From positions 1-22,388 of IMG/VR virus record IMGVR_UViG_3300042314_001260: a DNA stretch of 22,388 nt; one strand, given 5' to 3'. The notes beneath the pieces were generated by a model. That model searched no databases and was not told where the DNA came from. It worked only from the letters and a program-made list of their open reading frames with translations. Positions 1 to 8,348 of the stretch are shown here, one piece after another (position 1 is the stretch's first letter; each line of letters opens with the position of its first letter). The DNA comes from a virus. The position numbers and the translations under genes are program-made.

Positions 1-1
1 A

Positions 2-841
2 AATCCTGCAGAGCGCATGCGCATCGAGAATGCACTGTTTGATCGTATGCGTCCGATTCACGATCAGCAGCAAACAGCTCTAGACGCCAAGCTTGCAAAC
101 ATGGGCATCACGGCTGGATCGGAGGCCTACAACCGCGCATCACAGCGTCTCGGTGATCAGCAATCGCGCGAGCGTTTCAACGCTCTCGAGATGGGCGGCA
201 ACGAGATGCAGCGCCTGCTCAATATGCAGATCGCAGAAGGACAGTTTGAGAATACTGCGCGGCAAAACCAGCAGGGCATGGACATCAACACGACCGGCTT
301 TAACAACAACGTCTCGAAGGATAGATTTGGTCAGGATATGACCATATCTGAGTACCAGAACAAGCTTCGCCAGCAAGCAATCACAGAGCAGATGATGCAG
401 CGCCAGATGTCTCTCAATGAGATGAATGCGCTCTTGAGCGGGCAGCAAGTGCAGATGCCAAGCATGCCGCAATTCAACGGCGCAGCGGCCTCACAGCCAA
501 CGCAATATCTACCGGCGGCACAGCTGCAGGGACAGGCACAGCTGGATGCGTTCAACGCGCAGAACCAAAGCGCGAACAGTTTCACAAGCGGTCTATTTGG
601 TCTTGGCGGTTCACTTGGTAGCGCCGCGATGTTCGCATTCTCTGACTCACGCTTGAAGAAAATTATCAAGCGCGTCGGCGAAGCGCAAGGCATTCCGCTC
701 TACCTGTTTAAGTACTTGGGCAGCAACACCGAGCACATTGGCCCGATCGCTCAAGAAGTGCAGAAGATTCGTCCTGACTTGGTCAAGCGCCATCAGAACG
801 GCTACTTGATGGTTAATTACAAACTACTGATGGAGGCTTGA
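2..841 (+). CDS. Virion protein with S74-like chaperone C-terminus (5' partial)
   Basis: The frame is open to the left edge of the window, so the true start lies upstream; the first ATG inside is at 17. About 190 residues of Gln/Asn/Met-rich, charged, helical sequence are followed by a glycine-rich linker and then FSDSRLKK (about residues 208-215 from that ATG). This matches the Ser-Asp-x-Arg-Leu-Lys signature that opens the peptidase S74 intramolecular chaperone domain of tail fibres and spikes. GPIAQEVQ and a short tail follow, so the domain is only about 66 residues and lacks the long C-terminal helices of full S74 domains. The N-terminal part resembles phage proteins found next to internal virion proteins (recalled, not searched). 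It is first in a compact run of structural genes and the next ORF starts one base after its stop. Likely a tail or ejection-apparatus component; receptor-binding sequence is not visible. Confidence 0.7.
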   Translation, partial: NPAERMRIENALFDRMRPIHDQQQTALDAKLANMGITAGSEAYNRASQRLGDQQSRERFNALEMGGNEMQRLLNMQIAEGQFENTARQNQQGMDINTTGFNNNVSKDRFGQDMTISEYQNKLRQQAITEQMMQRQMSLNEMNALLSGQQVQMPSMPQFNGAAASQPTQYLPAAQLQGQAQLDAFNAQNQSANSFTSGLFGLGGSLGSAAMFAFSDSRLKKIIKRVGEAQGIPLYLFKYLGSNTEHIGPIAQEVQKIRPDLVKRHQNGYLMVNYKLLMEA

Positions 842-842
842 T

Positions 843-1301
843 ATGGCCGGCGTAATTCCAATGAATGGATATCTCACCCCCGAGCAGGCCGCAATGATGG
901 CCGGTATTGAGGATCCAGGCGAGCGCATGAACACACTGGGCGGCATGCAGCGCTTTGCAAACATGCTGCCCCAGATGAACCAGATCAAAGAGCGCAGCAA
1001 CGGCCGCGTAGTTGGTCGCACTGATCCTATGGAAGGTTTGTCTCAGATGGGATCGCAGCTCGCTGGCGCGTACATGAACAAGCAGCTGATGGACAAGTAC
1101 GGCGCGATCATGGACAAGAACAATCAGCAACGCATCAGCGCTGCACAGATGCTCGCAGATGCTTTGCGCAGAACACCGGCGGCGGGTGCCGCAGCACCTG
1201 GTGTAGCTCAGGCATACCCTGTCGCTTCGCAGACTCCAGCAAACGGGCGCGAGATTCCTGCGTACACGCCGCACGAAATCGACTACTACGGCGGCTACTA
1301 A
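843..1301 (+). CDS. Small putative virion protein
   Basis: A 152-residue protein that starts one base after the previous stop and ends three bases before the next start, so it is probably translationally coupled. It is rich in Met, Gln, Ala and Gly, has no TM segment or signal peptide, and ends in an Ala/Pro-rich stretch followed by the aromatic tail DYYGGY. The composition is like its neighbours, which are internal virion or tail proteins. I do not recognise the family. A minor structural or assembly role is inferred only from position and composition. Confidence 0.65.
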   Translation: MAGVIPMNGYLTPEQAAMMAGIEDPGERMNTLGGMQRFANMLPQMNQIKERSNGRVVGRTDPMEGLSQMGSQLAGAYMNKQLMDKYGAIMDKNNQQRISAAQMLADALRRTPAAGAAAPGVAQAYPVASQTPANGREIPAYTPHEIDYYGGY

Positions 1302-1304
1302 GAC

Positions 1305-2882
1305 ATGCGTGACTTGCTTGACGTAATCGCGAACGCAGAATCTGGCGGCAACATTAACGCTAGATCAAGCACGCCCTTGTCAGATGCACAGGGTTTGTTT
1401 GGGTTCACTGACGCGGCGTTCAGGCAAGTGCAGCAGGATCATCCAGATCTGCGGCATATCACCAAAGATCAATGGGCGGTCGACCCCCAGCTTCAGCGCA
1501 CTTTTGCCGATCGCTTAAAGCAGCGGCACGAAAGGATCCTGGCCGGCCAGGGGATCGATGTGAACCCGGTGAGCCTGTACGCAAACTGGCATTTCGGTGA
1601 AGGCGGCGGTCCGAAGTTCTTGAAGTCTGCGCCTGACACTCGGATGGAAGACATCCTAGATCCGATTGCGATTGCGGCCAACCCTCATCTGCAGGGCAAG
1701 ACGCAAGCGCAGATCATGGAGTTATTCAGCAAAAAGATGGGAACGGCATTGCCCAATGCAGTGTCGGCCTCCTATTCGCAAGGAAATAGAAACATGGATC
1801 CAACACAGGCACCCCAGTCGGCGCTCCCGAATGCTCGAGGACTCTACAACCCAGAAGATCCGTTGAGTGTGTACAACTTCATTGTCTCTAACCAGCAGAA
1901 CGTGCCGGTTCAGCAGCTAACGCCTGAGCAAAAAGAGATGCTGCTTGCCGATCGTCAGCAGCGTGCTGGCATGCTTCCGATGGCTCTGGCAGCTTCGCTT
2001 GCCGGCGACAAGCGCATTTCGGCAATGGGCGGCGCACTAGCGCAGGACGCATTTAAGGCACGCGGCCCGCAGCGCCTGGGCAATGCTGGCTGGCTTACTG
2101 AGGACGGCACTGTCATCAAGGATCCGTTCCAAGAAGAAGAAGGTCAGCAACGTCGCCAGGACACAGCGCTCAACTTGGCGCTGCAGACATCGAACACGCA
2201 GGCTTTGCGTCGACTGGCCACAGAGAATACGTTCACGCAAGCTGGTCGAACGCCAGAAGGAAAGCCCGTTGTAAGCAATCGCACCGGCCAAACCTACGTT
2301 GTTGAGAGCGGACCAAATGGTCCGAGCTACACGCCTTACAGTCAAAACATTATCCCGACCGGCACCTACGACAAGAACGTGCAGGCCGTGCAGGAGGCGC
2401 TTGGCTCGGTAAGACGCTCTGATGCGATTCTTGCGCAGGTAGAAAAGAACCCTGAAGCCTTTGGCATGGTTGCCCAGGGCGTCTCGCGGCTTCCACAATT
2501 TGCACAAGGTCGTGCAGCAGAAATTTTGTTGCCACCTGAGACGATGAAGGCTCGCACAGACGTATTGCGCTCGGCAGCGCAAGAAATCAGCAGCCTCTAC
2601 GGTGCAGCGCTTTCGCTTGGCGAACAGGCCCGCGCCAACACCTTCATCCCCAACCAGGATGACCCTCCACAGGTTGTCATTCAAAAGCTCAAGGCGGCTC
2701 GCGACTGGGCTCATTCCACGACACAGAACTACGGTTCTGGAGTCCTTCGCGACGCACAAGGGCGATCGGCAATGCCGGCGCCTCAATCAGGACCACAAGC
2801 TCCCGCAGCTGGCGGCGAGACACGCAAAACGATCAACGGCAAGAACTACGTTAATCGTGGTGGCCAGTGGTACGAGGAGTGA
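1305..2882 (+). CDS. Virion-associated lytic transglycosylase
   Basis: A 525-residue protein. The N-terminal ~150 residues begin with IANAESGGN (residues 8-16), the Glu-Ser-Gly-Gly catalytic signature of soluble lytic transglycosylases, followed by GLFGFTDAAF and ANWHFGEGGGPKFL, which fit the lysozyme-like fold used by virion muralytic enzymes. It would cut peptidoglycan locally while DNA is ejected. The remaining ~370 residues are Gln/Ala-rich and probably structural. The C-terminus ends in a GK-x-YV-x-RGG-x-WYE motif, which I recall at the ends of several phage internal proteins. There is no signal peptide, as expected for a protein packaged in the virion and not a lysis endolysin. It sits between a small structural gene and a large internal virion protein. 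Catalysis is inferred from the motif. Confidence 0.75.
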   Translation: MRDLLDVIANAESGGNINARSSTPLSDAQGLFGFTDAAFRQVQQDHPDLRHITKDQWAVDPQLQRTFADRLKQRHERILAGQGIDVNPVSLYANWHFGEGGGPKFLKSAPDTRMEDILDPIAIAANPHLQGKTQAQIMELFSKKMGTALPNAVSASYSQGNRNMDPTQAPQSALPNARGLYNPEDPLSVYNFIVSNQQNVPVQQLTPEQKEMLLADRQQRAGMLPMALAASLAGDKRISAMGGALAQDAFKARGPQRLGNAGWLTEDGTVIKDPFQEEEGQQRRQDTALNLALQTSNTQALRRLATENTFTQAGRTPEGKPVVSNRTGQTYVVESGPNGPSYTPYSQNIIPTGTYDKNVQAVQEALGSVRRSDAILAQVEKNPEAFGMVAQGVSRLPQFAQGRAAEILLPPETMKARTDVLRSAAQEISSLYGAALSLGEQARANTFIPNQDDPPQVVIQKLKAARDWAHSTTQNYGSGVLRDAQGRSAMPAPQSGPQAPAAGGETRKTINGKNYVNRGGQWYEE

Positions 2883-2885
2883 AGC

Positions 2886-4676
2886 ATGGTTAGACCCGTA
2901 ACCGATCCAGCATTGCTCGAGCAGCTCAACGGAGGAGGCGGTGCCGTAACCGATCCTGCGTTGCTAGAGCTTCTGAATGCCAACCCACAAGCAGCCAAAG
3001 CTGCGCAGTTCGCAGGCGGCGACAACGTCAAAGAGATGAACCCCGTCATGAAGGTGCTCGGGGGCGCAAAAAGCGCCTTTGACCGCGCAGCTTATGGCGT
3101 CGGCTCGCTTGTGCCTGACATCCTGCCAGACGGTGTTCGCGATTACATTAACGACAGCACGTTCGCCAAGGTAACCGGCCTAACGATGCCATCAAACAAG
3201 CAGATGGCTGACGATGTCGCGCAAGGTCGTGCCTTTGTTAAAGACGCAGGCGGCTGGGGCATTGCTGGAGATATCGCCGGCGAGGTTGGCTTGACCTTGG
3301 TGCCTGGTGCAAAGGGTATGCAGACCGTTCAGGCTGGCGGTCGCATGTTGCCTCGAGCTCTTGGATTTATCCCAAGCAGCACAACCGGAGCGGCTGCGAT
3401 TAGCGGCGGTGCCATTAACGCCCTCACCACGCCTGACGATCGCGTAGGCGGTGCAATAGCCGGTGCTGCAGGCGGTGCCATTGGTGACGTCGCGGGGCGA
3501 GCGTTGACAAAAACTCTAGGTGGCATGATTTCCAATAGGGTTACGCCTGACGCCCGCCATCTGATGGACGACGGTGTCTTCGTTCCGATGTGGAAAGGCA
3601 CCGACAGCGGCCTTGTGCGCAATTTGTCTGAGCGAGCCAAAGTTCTCCCGATCGCTGGCGACATCATTCGCGGCCAAGAGCGCTCGGCATTTGAAAGCTT
3701 TAACAAACGCCTGGCTGAAATTGCAACACCGCCCAAGCCTGTGCTTGATGACGTCGGCAACGTGCTGCGCTGGGAAAACAGCCCTGTGAAGCTTTCTGGC
3801 TCGGACGCTATTAACGGCCTACGCGGCCGTTTTAATGATGCCTACGACGCGCTTTACAAGGGGCGCGGGATACCAGTTGATGACGTCTATGCAAACCAGA
3901 CAGCAAACATTCTGGAGAGCACTAAAAATTACTTCCCGCGCATAGCAGACGATGTCGAAGCGGCTTTTAGACAGGCAGACGACATCCTTCGCAAGGGCAC
4001 AGAGACAACAACGTCACTCAGCCCAATCAGTAACGCGTCCGGACAGCCGTTTGTAAACACTCAGCTTGGTCATGCAGCTACACGGCCAGAGTCGGTTAAG
4101 CAAGCGATCGATGTGCTCGATACCCGCATTAAGACAGCGTATGGCCGCGGCGATGCCGAGGCAGCAGAAGCCCTCAAGGATCTGCGCAGTTCGATTGAAC
4201 AGCTGCGTATGCGCGGCTTGCCGCCCGAGGTTGCTGATCAGGCTGCAGACATTAATAAGGCCTATGCAAGCTTCATCCAGCTGCAGCGTGCTAATGCCAG
4301 CCTGGGAGCTCAGAAGGCCGAGATGGTTTCCCCAGGGCAAATGCTTAACTCAATCAAAGCAGGTGATCGCACACCAAACAAATCTGCATTCTCAGGCGGC
4401 AACGCGCTGAACCAAGCAGAGGTTCTGCGTGCCGAGCGTGTTCTCGGGAATCGCTTGCCAGATGTCGGACCAGGTACTGCAGAAAAGCTTGCTCCCTTTA
4501 TTGGCTTCGGGGGTCCCATGATCCTCGGCGACATGGGCGCTACTGCATTACTTGGTACAAAAACCGGGCAGCGCTTTTTGATGGGCGACCTACCTGGTCA
4601 AGCAGGAATACGTCAATACGGAAGTCAATATCTTGTGCCGGCGCTTCGCAACTTCGGCATGTCGGTTGGAAATTAA
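2886..4676 (+). CDS. Large internal virion / DNA-ejection protein
   Basis: A 596-residue protein starting four bases after the transglycosylase stop. The N-terminus carries a tandem motif, VTDPALLEQLN and VTDPALLELLN (about residues 4-31), a short repeat recalled at the N-termini of other phage internal proteins. Residues ~140-215 form hydrophobic Gly/Ala-rich segments that look membrane-active, such as AGAAGGAIGDVAGRAL, followed by a long helical region. Its size, the membrane-active stretch and the neighbouring virion transglycosylase suggest a podovirus-type ejection protein that helps make the DNA channel across the envelope. No enzymatic motif is seen. The exact family is not recognised. 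Confidence 0.65.
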   Translation: MVRPVTDPALLEQLNGGGGAVTDPALLELLNANPQAAKAAQFAGGDNVKEMNPVMKVLGGAKSAFDRAAYGVGSLVPDILPDGVRDYINDSTFAKVTGLTMPSNKQMADDVAQGRAFVKDAGGWGIAGDIAGEVGLTLVPGAKGMQTVQAGGRMLPRALGFIPSSTTGAAAISGGAINALTTPDDRVGGAIAGAAGGAIGDVAGRALTKTLGGMISNRVTPDARHLMDDGVFVPMWKGTDSGLVRNLSERAKVLPIAGDIIRGQERSAFESFNKRLAEIATPPKPVLDDVGNVLRWENSPVKLSGSDAINGLRGRFNDAYDALYKGRGIPVDDVYANQTANILESTKNYFPRIADDVEAAFRQADDILRKGTETTTSLSPISNASGQPFVNTQLGHAATRPESVKQAIDVLDTRIKTAYGRGDAEAAEALKDLRSSIEQLRMRGLPPEVADQAADINKAYASFIQLQRANASLGAQKAEMVSPGQMLNSIKAGDRTPNKSAFSGGNALNQAEVLRAERVLGNRLPDVGPGTAEKLAPFIGFGGPMILGDMGATALLGTKTGQRFLMGDLPGQAGIRQYGSQYLVPALRNFGMSVGN

Positions 4677-4688
4677 AGGAGAAACGAA

Positions 4689-5699
4689 ATGCCACGCAAC
4701 GCATCAGGCACCTACACACTGCCAGCTGGAAACCCAGTAGTAACTGGCACCCTAATTGAGTCCTCATGGGCTAATGACACGCTTGGCGATCTAGCCAGCG
4801 CAATGACCGACTCGCTCTCGCGTGATGGCGAAGGTGGGATGACCGCAGCTCTGCGTGTCGTTGACGGCACAGTCAGCGCTCCAGGCCTTGCATTTGTGAA
4901 CGAGACTGGCAGCGGCTTGTATCGCACTGGTGCTGGCGATTACTCTTTTGCCGTTTTAGGTACGCAGAAAATGCGTATTACGTCTAACGGCGTTGATGTG
5001 ACGGGCGCATTTTCTGTCAGTGGGGACACGTTGACGGTCTCATCGAGCACTGCCTACTACCCGCAGATGATCGCTCGCAACAAGACCAACGACGCCAACG
5101 CTGGATACCTTGTTCTTGAGAAAGATCGTGCTGGTGCAGTCGTGCAAAACGGCGACATTCTTGGCAGCCTGATTTTTCGTGGATACGACGGTGCTGCATA
5201 CCTGCAGGGAGCGGCTATTACCGCGTCCGTGAACGCGGCTCCTGGAACAAACGACATGCCCACCGCGATGATATTCGCAACAACACCAGACGGTGGCGCT
5301 GGTGTCTCCGAGCGCATGCGTTTGCAGCTAGGACTTTCTGTCGGCACAACAGCAGATCCCGGCGCAGGTGCCATATACGCCACCGGCAACATCACGGCGT
5401 ACTACTCGGACGAGCGCTTAAAGACCAAGCTCGGCAACCTTGAGAGCGCACTCGACAAGATCTGCGCGATCGACACGTTTTACTACGAGGCCAACGAAAC
5501 CGCTCAGGCGCTCGGCTACAAGGCAGAACGTGAGGTTGGTGTTTCGGCTCAATCAGTTCAAGCCGTATTCCCAGAGCTTGTCGCTCCCGCTCCAATTGAT
5601 GCTCAATATCTAACTGTGCGTTATGAGCGTTTAGTGGCACCGATCATCGAAGCGATCAAAGAGCTGCGTGCTGAGGTTGCTGCATTAAAGGGGGAGTGA
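4689..5699 (+). CDS. Tail fibre protein with S74 intramolecular chaperone domain
   Basis: A 336-residue fibre. The start is supported by an AAGGAG site just upstream. The N-terminus (LPAGNPVVTGTLIESSWAND) is a familiar virion-attachment type in phage fibres. A beta-rich shaft or head region spans about residues 55-235. YYSDERLKTKL begins at residue 238, the S74 signature, followed by about 95 residues including VGVSAQSVQAVFPEL and a C-terminal helix (VAPIIEAIKELRAEVAALK). In this family the domain trimerises the fibre and then cleaves itself off, with the cut just before the serine, here S240. It lies directly upstream of a glycine-rich adhesin, so the two may form one adsorption device. Confidence 0.85.
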   Translation: MPRNASGTYTLPAGNPVVTGTLIESSWANDTLGDLASAMTDSLSRDGEGGMTAALRVVDGTVSAPGLAFVNETGSGLYRTGAGDYSFAVLGTQKMRITSNGVDVTGAFSVSGDTLTVSSSTAYYPQMIARNKTNDANAGYLVLEKDRAGAVVQNGDILGSLIFRGYDGAAYLQGAAITASVNAAPGTNDMPTAMIFATTPDGGAGVSERMRLQLGLSVGTTADPGAGAIYATGNITAYYSDERLKTKLGNLESALDKICAIDTFYYEANETAQALGYKAEREVGVSAQSVQAVFPELVAPAPIDAQYLTVRYERLVAPIIEAIKELRAEVAALKGE

Positions 5700-5700
5700 A

Positions 5701-7278
5701 ATGACTCTACCAGCAAGCGGTCAAATATCGATGTCGCAGGTGAACGTCGAGCTGTCGCTGTCTGCGACGGCTCAGATCGCTCTTGGCGATGCAGCCGTTC
5801 GCAATCTTGCGCAAGTGCCGTCTGGTGCTATTAGCTTGGACAACTTGCACGGCAAGTCGTCTGGAGTTTTAGCAACTTATCTGATCGTTGGTGGAGGTGG
5901 CGGCGGCGCAACGAGCCTATACGGAGGCGGTGGTGGTGCGGGTGGCGTATTGACCGGCACGGCAAGTTTCCCATTGTCCACAGGAACAGCAATTACCGTC
6001 GGTGGAGGTGGTGGAGCGCAAGCGGGTGGCTCCAATTCATTGATTGCCGGTGTAGCCACAGCTTACGGCGGTAATGGCGCAACTTGGCAAGTCGGTGCTG
6101 CGTCGGGTGGAGGCGTAGCTGGACAAACGTATCCGGGTGGTAGCAATGCCAGCAATAGCGGAGGTGGTGGAGGTGGTGCTGGAGCAGCTGGCGCTAACGC
6201 CGTCGACAACTACTCGTCTGGATCGGGCGGCGCAGGAAAGGCAAGCAGCATCACTGGCTCGTCAGTTCTTTATGGCGGTGGAGGTGGTGCTGGTGGCCGA
6301 ACAGCTGACATCGGAATCTTCCCCGGAGCTGGTGGAGCAACCGGAGGCGGTAACGGCGGAAGCAACCCCGAAAACGGCTACGCAGGAACGGCAAACACCG
6401 GTGGCGGCGGCGGTGGTGCAGGCTACAACGGAAACTTCGGGGTTGGTGGAGCAGGCGGCTCAGGTGTTGTTCGTATTCGCTACCCCGGCGCACAGCAATT
6501 TGCCGGTGGAACGGTCACAACTGTTGGCAGTGACACCCTTCACACCTTCACTTCGAGCGGCACGCTTGATCCCGGTATTGCGATCGACTATCTGCTTATC
6601 GCAGGCGGTGGTCAAGGTGGCGGCGGTCACGGTGGCGGCGGTGGTGGTGGTGCCGGTGGTTTCCTTGAAGCCAGCGGCGTAATTGCCGTAAATCGCACGC
6701 ATGTAGTTACTGTCGGTGCAGCTGCTAACAACAGCGTTCTTGCAGTCTCTGGTGGGGCAACTATCGCTACCGCTATTGCCGGTGGCTATGCACCGGGTGG
6801 TAATGGTGGAAGCGGTGGCGGTGGTCAAGGTACGCAAGAGGTAGCAGCACCGGGCAACGGAACAGCCGGGCAAGGAAACAGAGGCGGCTATGCGCAATAC
6901 ACATCCGACTTTGGTAACGCTGCGGGCGGTGGCGGCGCCGGTGGAGTTGGCGGTAACAGCCAATGTACGCACTGCGGTGGAGATGGTGGTTTAGGAAAGA
7001 CCACAACCATCACTGGCACGACACTGACTCTTGCGAGCGGTGGCGGCGGTGGCGGCTACGCCACGATGGGGGTCGCCCCACCCGGAGGCGGTGGAAATGC
7101 TGGTTACCCCGGCCAAGCAAACACGGGCGGCGGTGGCGGCGGTGGGAACCTTGGCGGCTCTGGCGTCGTATTCCTCAGATACCTCGGCGCACAGAAGTTT
7201 ACCGGCGGCACTGTCACCTCTTCAGGTGGCTACACCATTCACCAATTCAACTCGAGCGGCACTCTTGTGCCTATCTAA
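5701..7278 (+). CDS. Glycine-rich tail adhesin with duplicated domain
   Basis: A 525-residue protein, starting one base after the fibre stop with a GGGGGAG ribosome site. Residues 1-54 (SGQISMSQVNVELSLSAT through NLHGKS) resemble a short N-terminal module recalled in many phage tail proteins. Two homologous glycine-rich domains follow, about residues 59-291 and 296-525. Each opens with [YL]LI[VA]GGG, carries many runs of three to seven glycines, and closes with GSGVV-x2-RY-x-GAQ-x-F-x-GGTVT...T-x-H-x-F-x-SSGTL. Runs like these can pack as polyglycine-II helices, as in the S16 gp38 adhesin; using that fold here is inference. The protein probably binds the host surface. The GC-rich Gly codons make out-of-frame ORFs here artefacts. 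Confidence 0.85.
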   Translation: MTLPASGQISMSQVNVELSLSATAQIALGDAAVRNLAQVPSGAISLDNLHGKSSGVLATYLIVGGGGGGATSLYGGGGGAGGVLTGTASFPLSTGTAITVGGGGGAQAGGSNSLIAGVATAYGGNGATWQVGAASGGGVAGQTYPGGSNASNSGGGGGGAGAAGANAVDNYSSGSGGAGKASSITGSSVLYGGGGGAGGRTADIGIFPGAGGATGGGNGGSNPENGYAGTANTGGGGGGAGYNGNFGVGGAGGSGVVRIRYPGAQQFAGGTVTTVGSDTLHTFTSSGTLDPGIAIDYLLIAGGGQGGGGHGGGGGGGAGGFLEASGVIAVNRTHVVTVGAAANNSVLAVSGGATIATAIAGGYAPGGNGGSGGGGQGTQEVAAPGNGTAGQGNRGGYAQYTSDFGNAAGGGGAGGVGGNSQCTHCGGDGGLGKTTTITGTTLTLASGGGGGGYATMGVAPPGGGGNAGYPGQANTGGGGGGGNLGGSGVVFLRYLGAQKFTGGTVTSSGGYTIHQFNSSGTLVPI

Positions 7279-7301
7279 GCAAACAAAGGAGCAAAAGAAA
7301 T

Positions 7302-7691
7302 ATGTCCCACTTTGCAAAACTAGACGAAACAGACACCGTAATTCAGGTGCTTGTCATTGAGCAGGACGCTATCAATACGGGGTTGTTTGGTGACCCAGCG
7401 TCGTTCGTTCAAACAAGTTACAACACCAAAGGCGGTGTTCATTACGACGCAGTAACCATGCAGCCGTCGGCCGATCAAAGTAAAGCATTACGAAAAAACT
7501 TTGCGTGCATTGGCGACAAGTACGACCGCGTGCGGAATGCGTTTATCAAGCCACAGCCGTTTGCGTCGTGGGTGCTAAACGAAGACACATGCCTTTGGGA
7601 TGCGCCTGTCGCAAGACCTCAAGACGGCAAGATCTACGACTGGGATGAGGCGACGACAACCTGGAAGGAGATTGTGTTGACCGCTGCATAG
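7302..7691 (+). CDS. Small conserved phage protein of the tail-fibre region
   Basis: A 129-residue protein. The ATG at 7302 is chosen because AAAGGAG lies 10 bases upstream and the sequence from MSHFAKLDE onward is the part I recognise; the longer reading frame runs back into the Gly-rich adhesin gene. Features are VIQVLVIEQD, SYNTKGGVHY, LRKNFACIGDKYD, AFI-x-PQPF-x-SWVLNEDTCLWDAP and DGKIYDWDEATTTW. Closely similar small proteins occur beside tail genes in cyanophages and other aquatic phages (recalled, not searched). No function is established to my knowledge. Aromatic and Trp-rich sequence suggests a small beta-rich fold, perhaps a structural or accessory tail protein. Confidence 0.8.
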   Translation: MSHFAKLDETDTVIQVLVIEQDAINTGLFGDPASFVQTSYNTKGGVHYDAVTMQPSADQSKALRKNFACIGDKYDRVRNAFIKPQPFASWVLNEDTCLWDAPVARPQDGKIYDWDEATTTWKEIVLTAA

Positions 7692-7716
7692 CGATAAGCA
7701 CAACGTAGAAAGATAA

Positions 7717-8337
7717 GTGAAACAAGAAGACAGCCAGAGCAGCACGAAGGACACTCTTATGAGTGTCCTCTCGTACATCGATAGCCCTTTCAAGCTCCTG
7801 GTGGTCTTGCTGCTTGGCGTTCTCGGATTCGTTGGCTATTTCATCTACACCAATCAAGGCGTGATGCTTGGCGCCTACCTTCAATCGCGAGAGATGCCAA
7901 AACTCGACGATTCACGCTTCGATGATGCGGCCGCGATGATCTTTAAAGAGACGGGCGCCGAGGTCGTGTCGATCTTTACGGTCGATCCGATCTTGAATAA
8001 GCGCGTCCTGGTTCGTGCCTACACCAAGGGCGGTGGACGTCAGAAGTCGCTCGAGGGAGTGGACGTCAAGCTCTTCTCCAATAGCTCAACCAATAACGCC
8101 GACGTCGTAAAGCTTATGGCCGGCGAAGTTCCGTGCGGCCAGTACTTGCGACCACAGTCGGTCGCCGGTTTGTTCTATTTATCCCAGGGCGTGCAGTACA
8201 CCTGTCGGGTGAGTAGCCCATCGGCAAAAGAGCAGTTCGTAGGCCAGATCACTGCGGGATGGATGGTCGAGCCTGACCTTGATCACGCACGGTCTGTCCT
8301 GACAATCGTCGCCGATATGTTGGTGAAACAAAAATAA
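7717..8337 (+). CDS. One-TM protein of the lysis cassette, candidate holin
   Basis: A 206-residue protein from a GTG at 7717, or 192 residues from the ATG at 7759. One strongly hydrophobic segment (FKLLVVLLLGVLGFVGYFIY, residues 25-44 of the long form) is followed by a ~160-residue soluble domain with two cysteines (PCGQYL and YTCRV). Topology would be N-in, C-out. A single N-terminal TM plus a large periplasmic domain is the layout of the phage T4 holin T, and the gene lies where a holin is expected: the downstream endolysin has no signal sequence and needs one. Sequence homology to T cannot be claimed. The soluble part could also be a GAF-like sensor fold. The ATG has a better ribosome site (GAAGGA) than the GTG, but that site is inside a hairpin. 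Confidence 0.65.
   Translation: MKQEDSQSSTKDTLMSVLSYIDSPFKLLVVLLLGVLGFVGYFIYTNQGVMLGAYLQSREMPKLDDSRFDDAAAMIFKETGAEVVSIFTVDPILNKRVLVRAYTKGGGRQKSLEGVDVKLFSNSSTNNADVVKLMAGEVPCGQYLRPQSVAGLFYLSQGVQYTCRVSSPSAKEQFVGQITAGWMVEPDLDHARSVLTIVADMLVKQK
7746..7769 (+). promoter_or_regulatory. Hairpin hiding the internal ribosome site of the candidate holin gene
   Basis: AGGACACTC (7748-7756) and GAGTGTCCT (7761-7769) form a perfect 9-bp stem with the four-base loop TTAT. The Shine-Dalgarno GAAGGA (7746-7751) is in the 5' arm and the ATG (7759-7761) straddles loop and 3' arm. In mRNA this would block the ATG start while leaving the GTG at 7717 free, or give a switchable dual start. No T-tract follows, so it is not a terminator. 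Confidence 0.6.
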
Positions 8338-8348
8338 GGAGTAAATAA

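Noticed and set aside
2037-2786. A 249-codon minus-strand ORF opposite the transglycosylase
   Set aside because: Arg/Cys-rich antisense shadow of a well-supported gene; no motif.
6137-6682. A 181-codon ORF inside the glycine-rich adhesin
   Set aside because: Frame shadow of GGN-rich codons with low-complexity Val/Ala/Glu translation and no ribosome site.
6963-7301. N-terminal extension of the small protein at 7302
   Set aside because: Arg/Trp-rich shadow of the adhesin frame; AAAGGAG marks the ATG at 7302.
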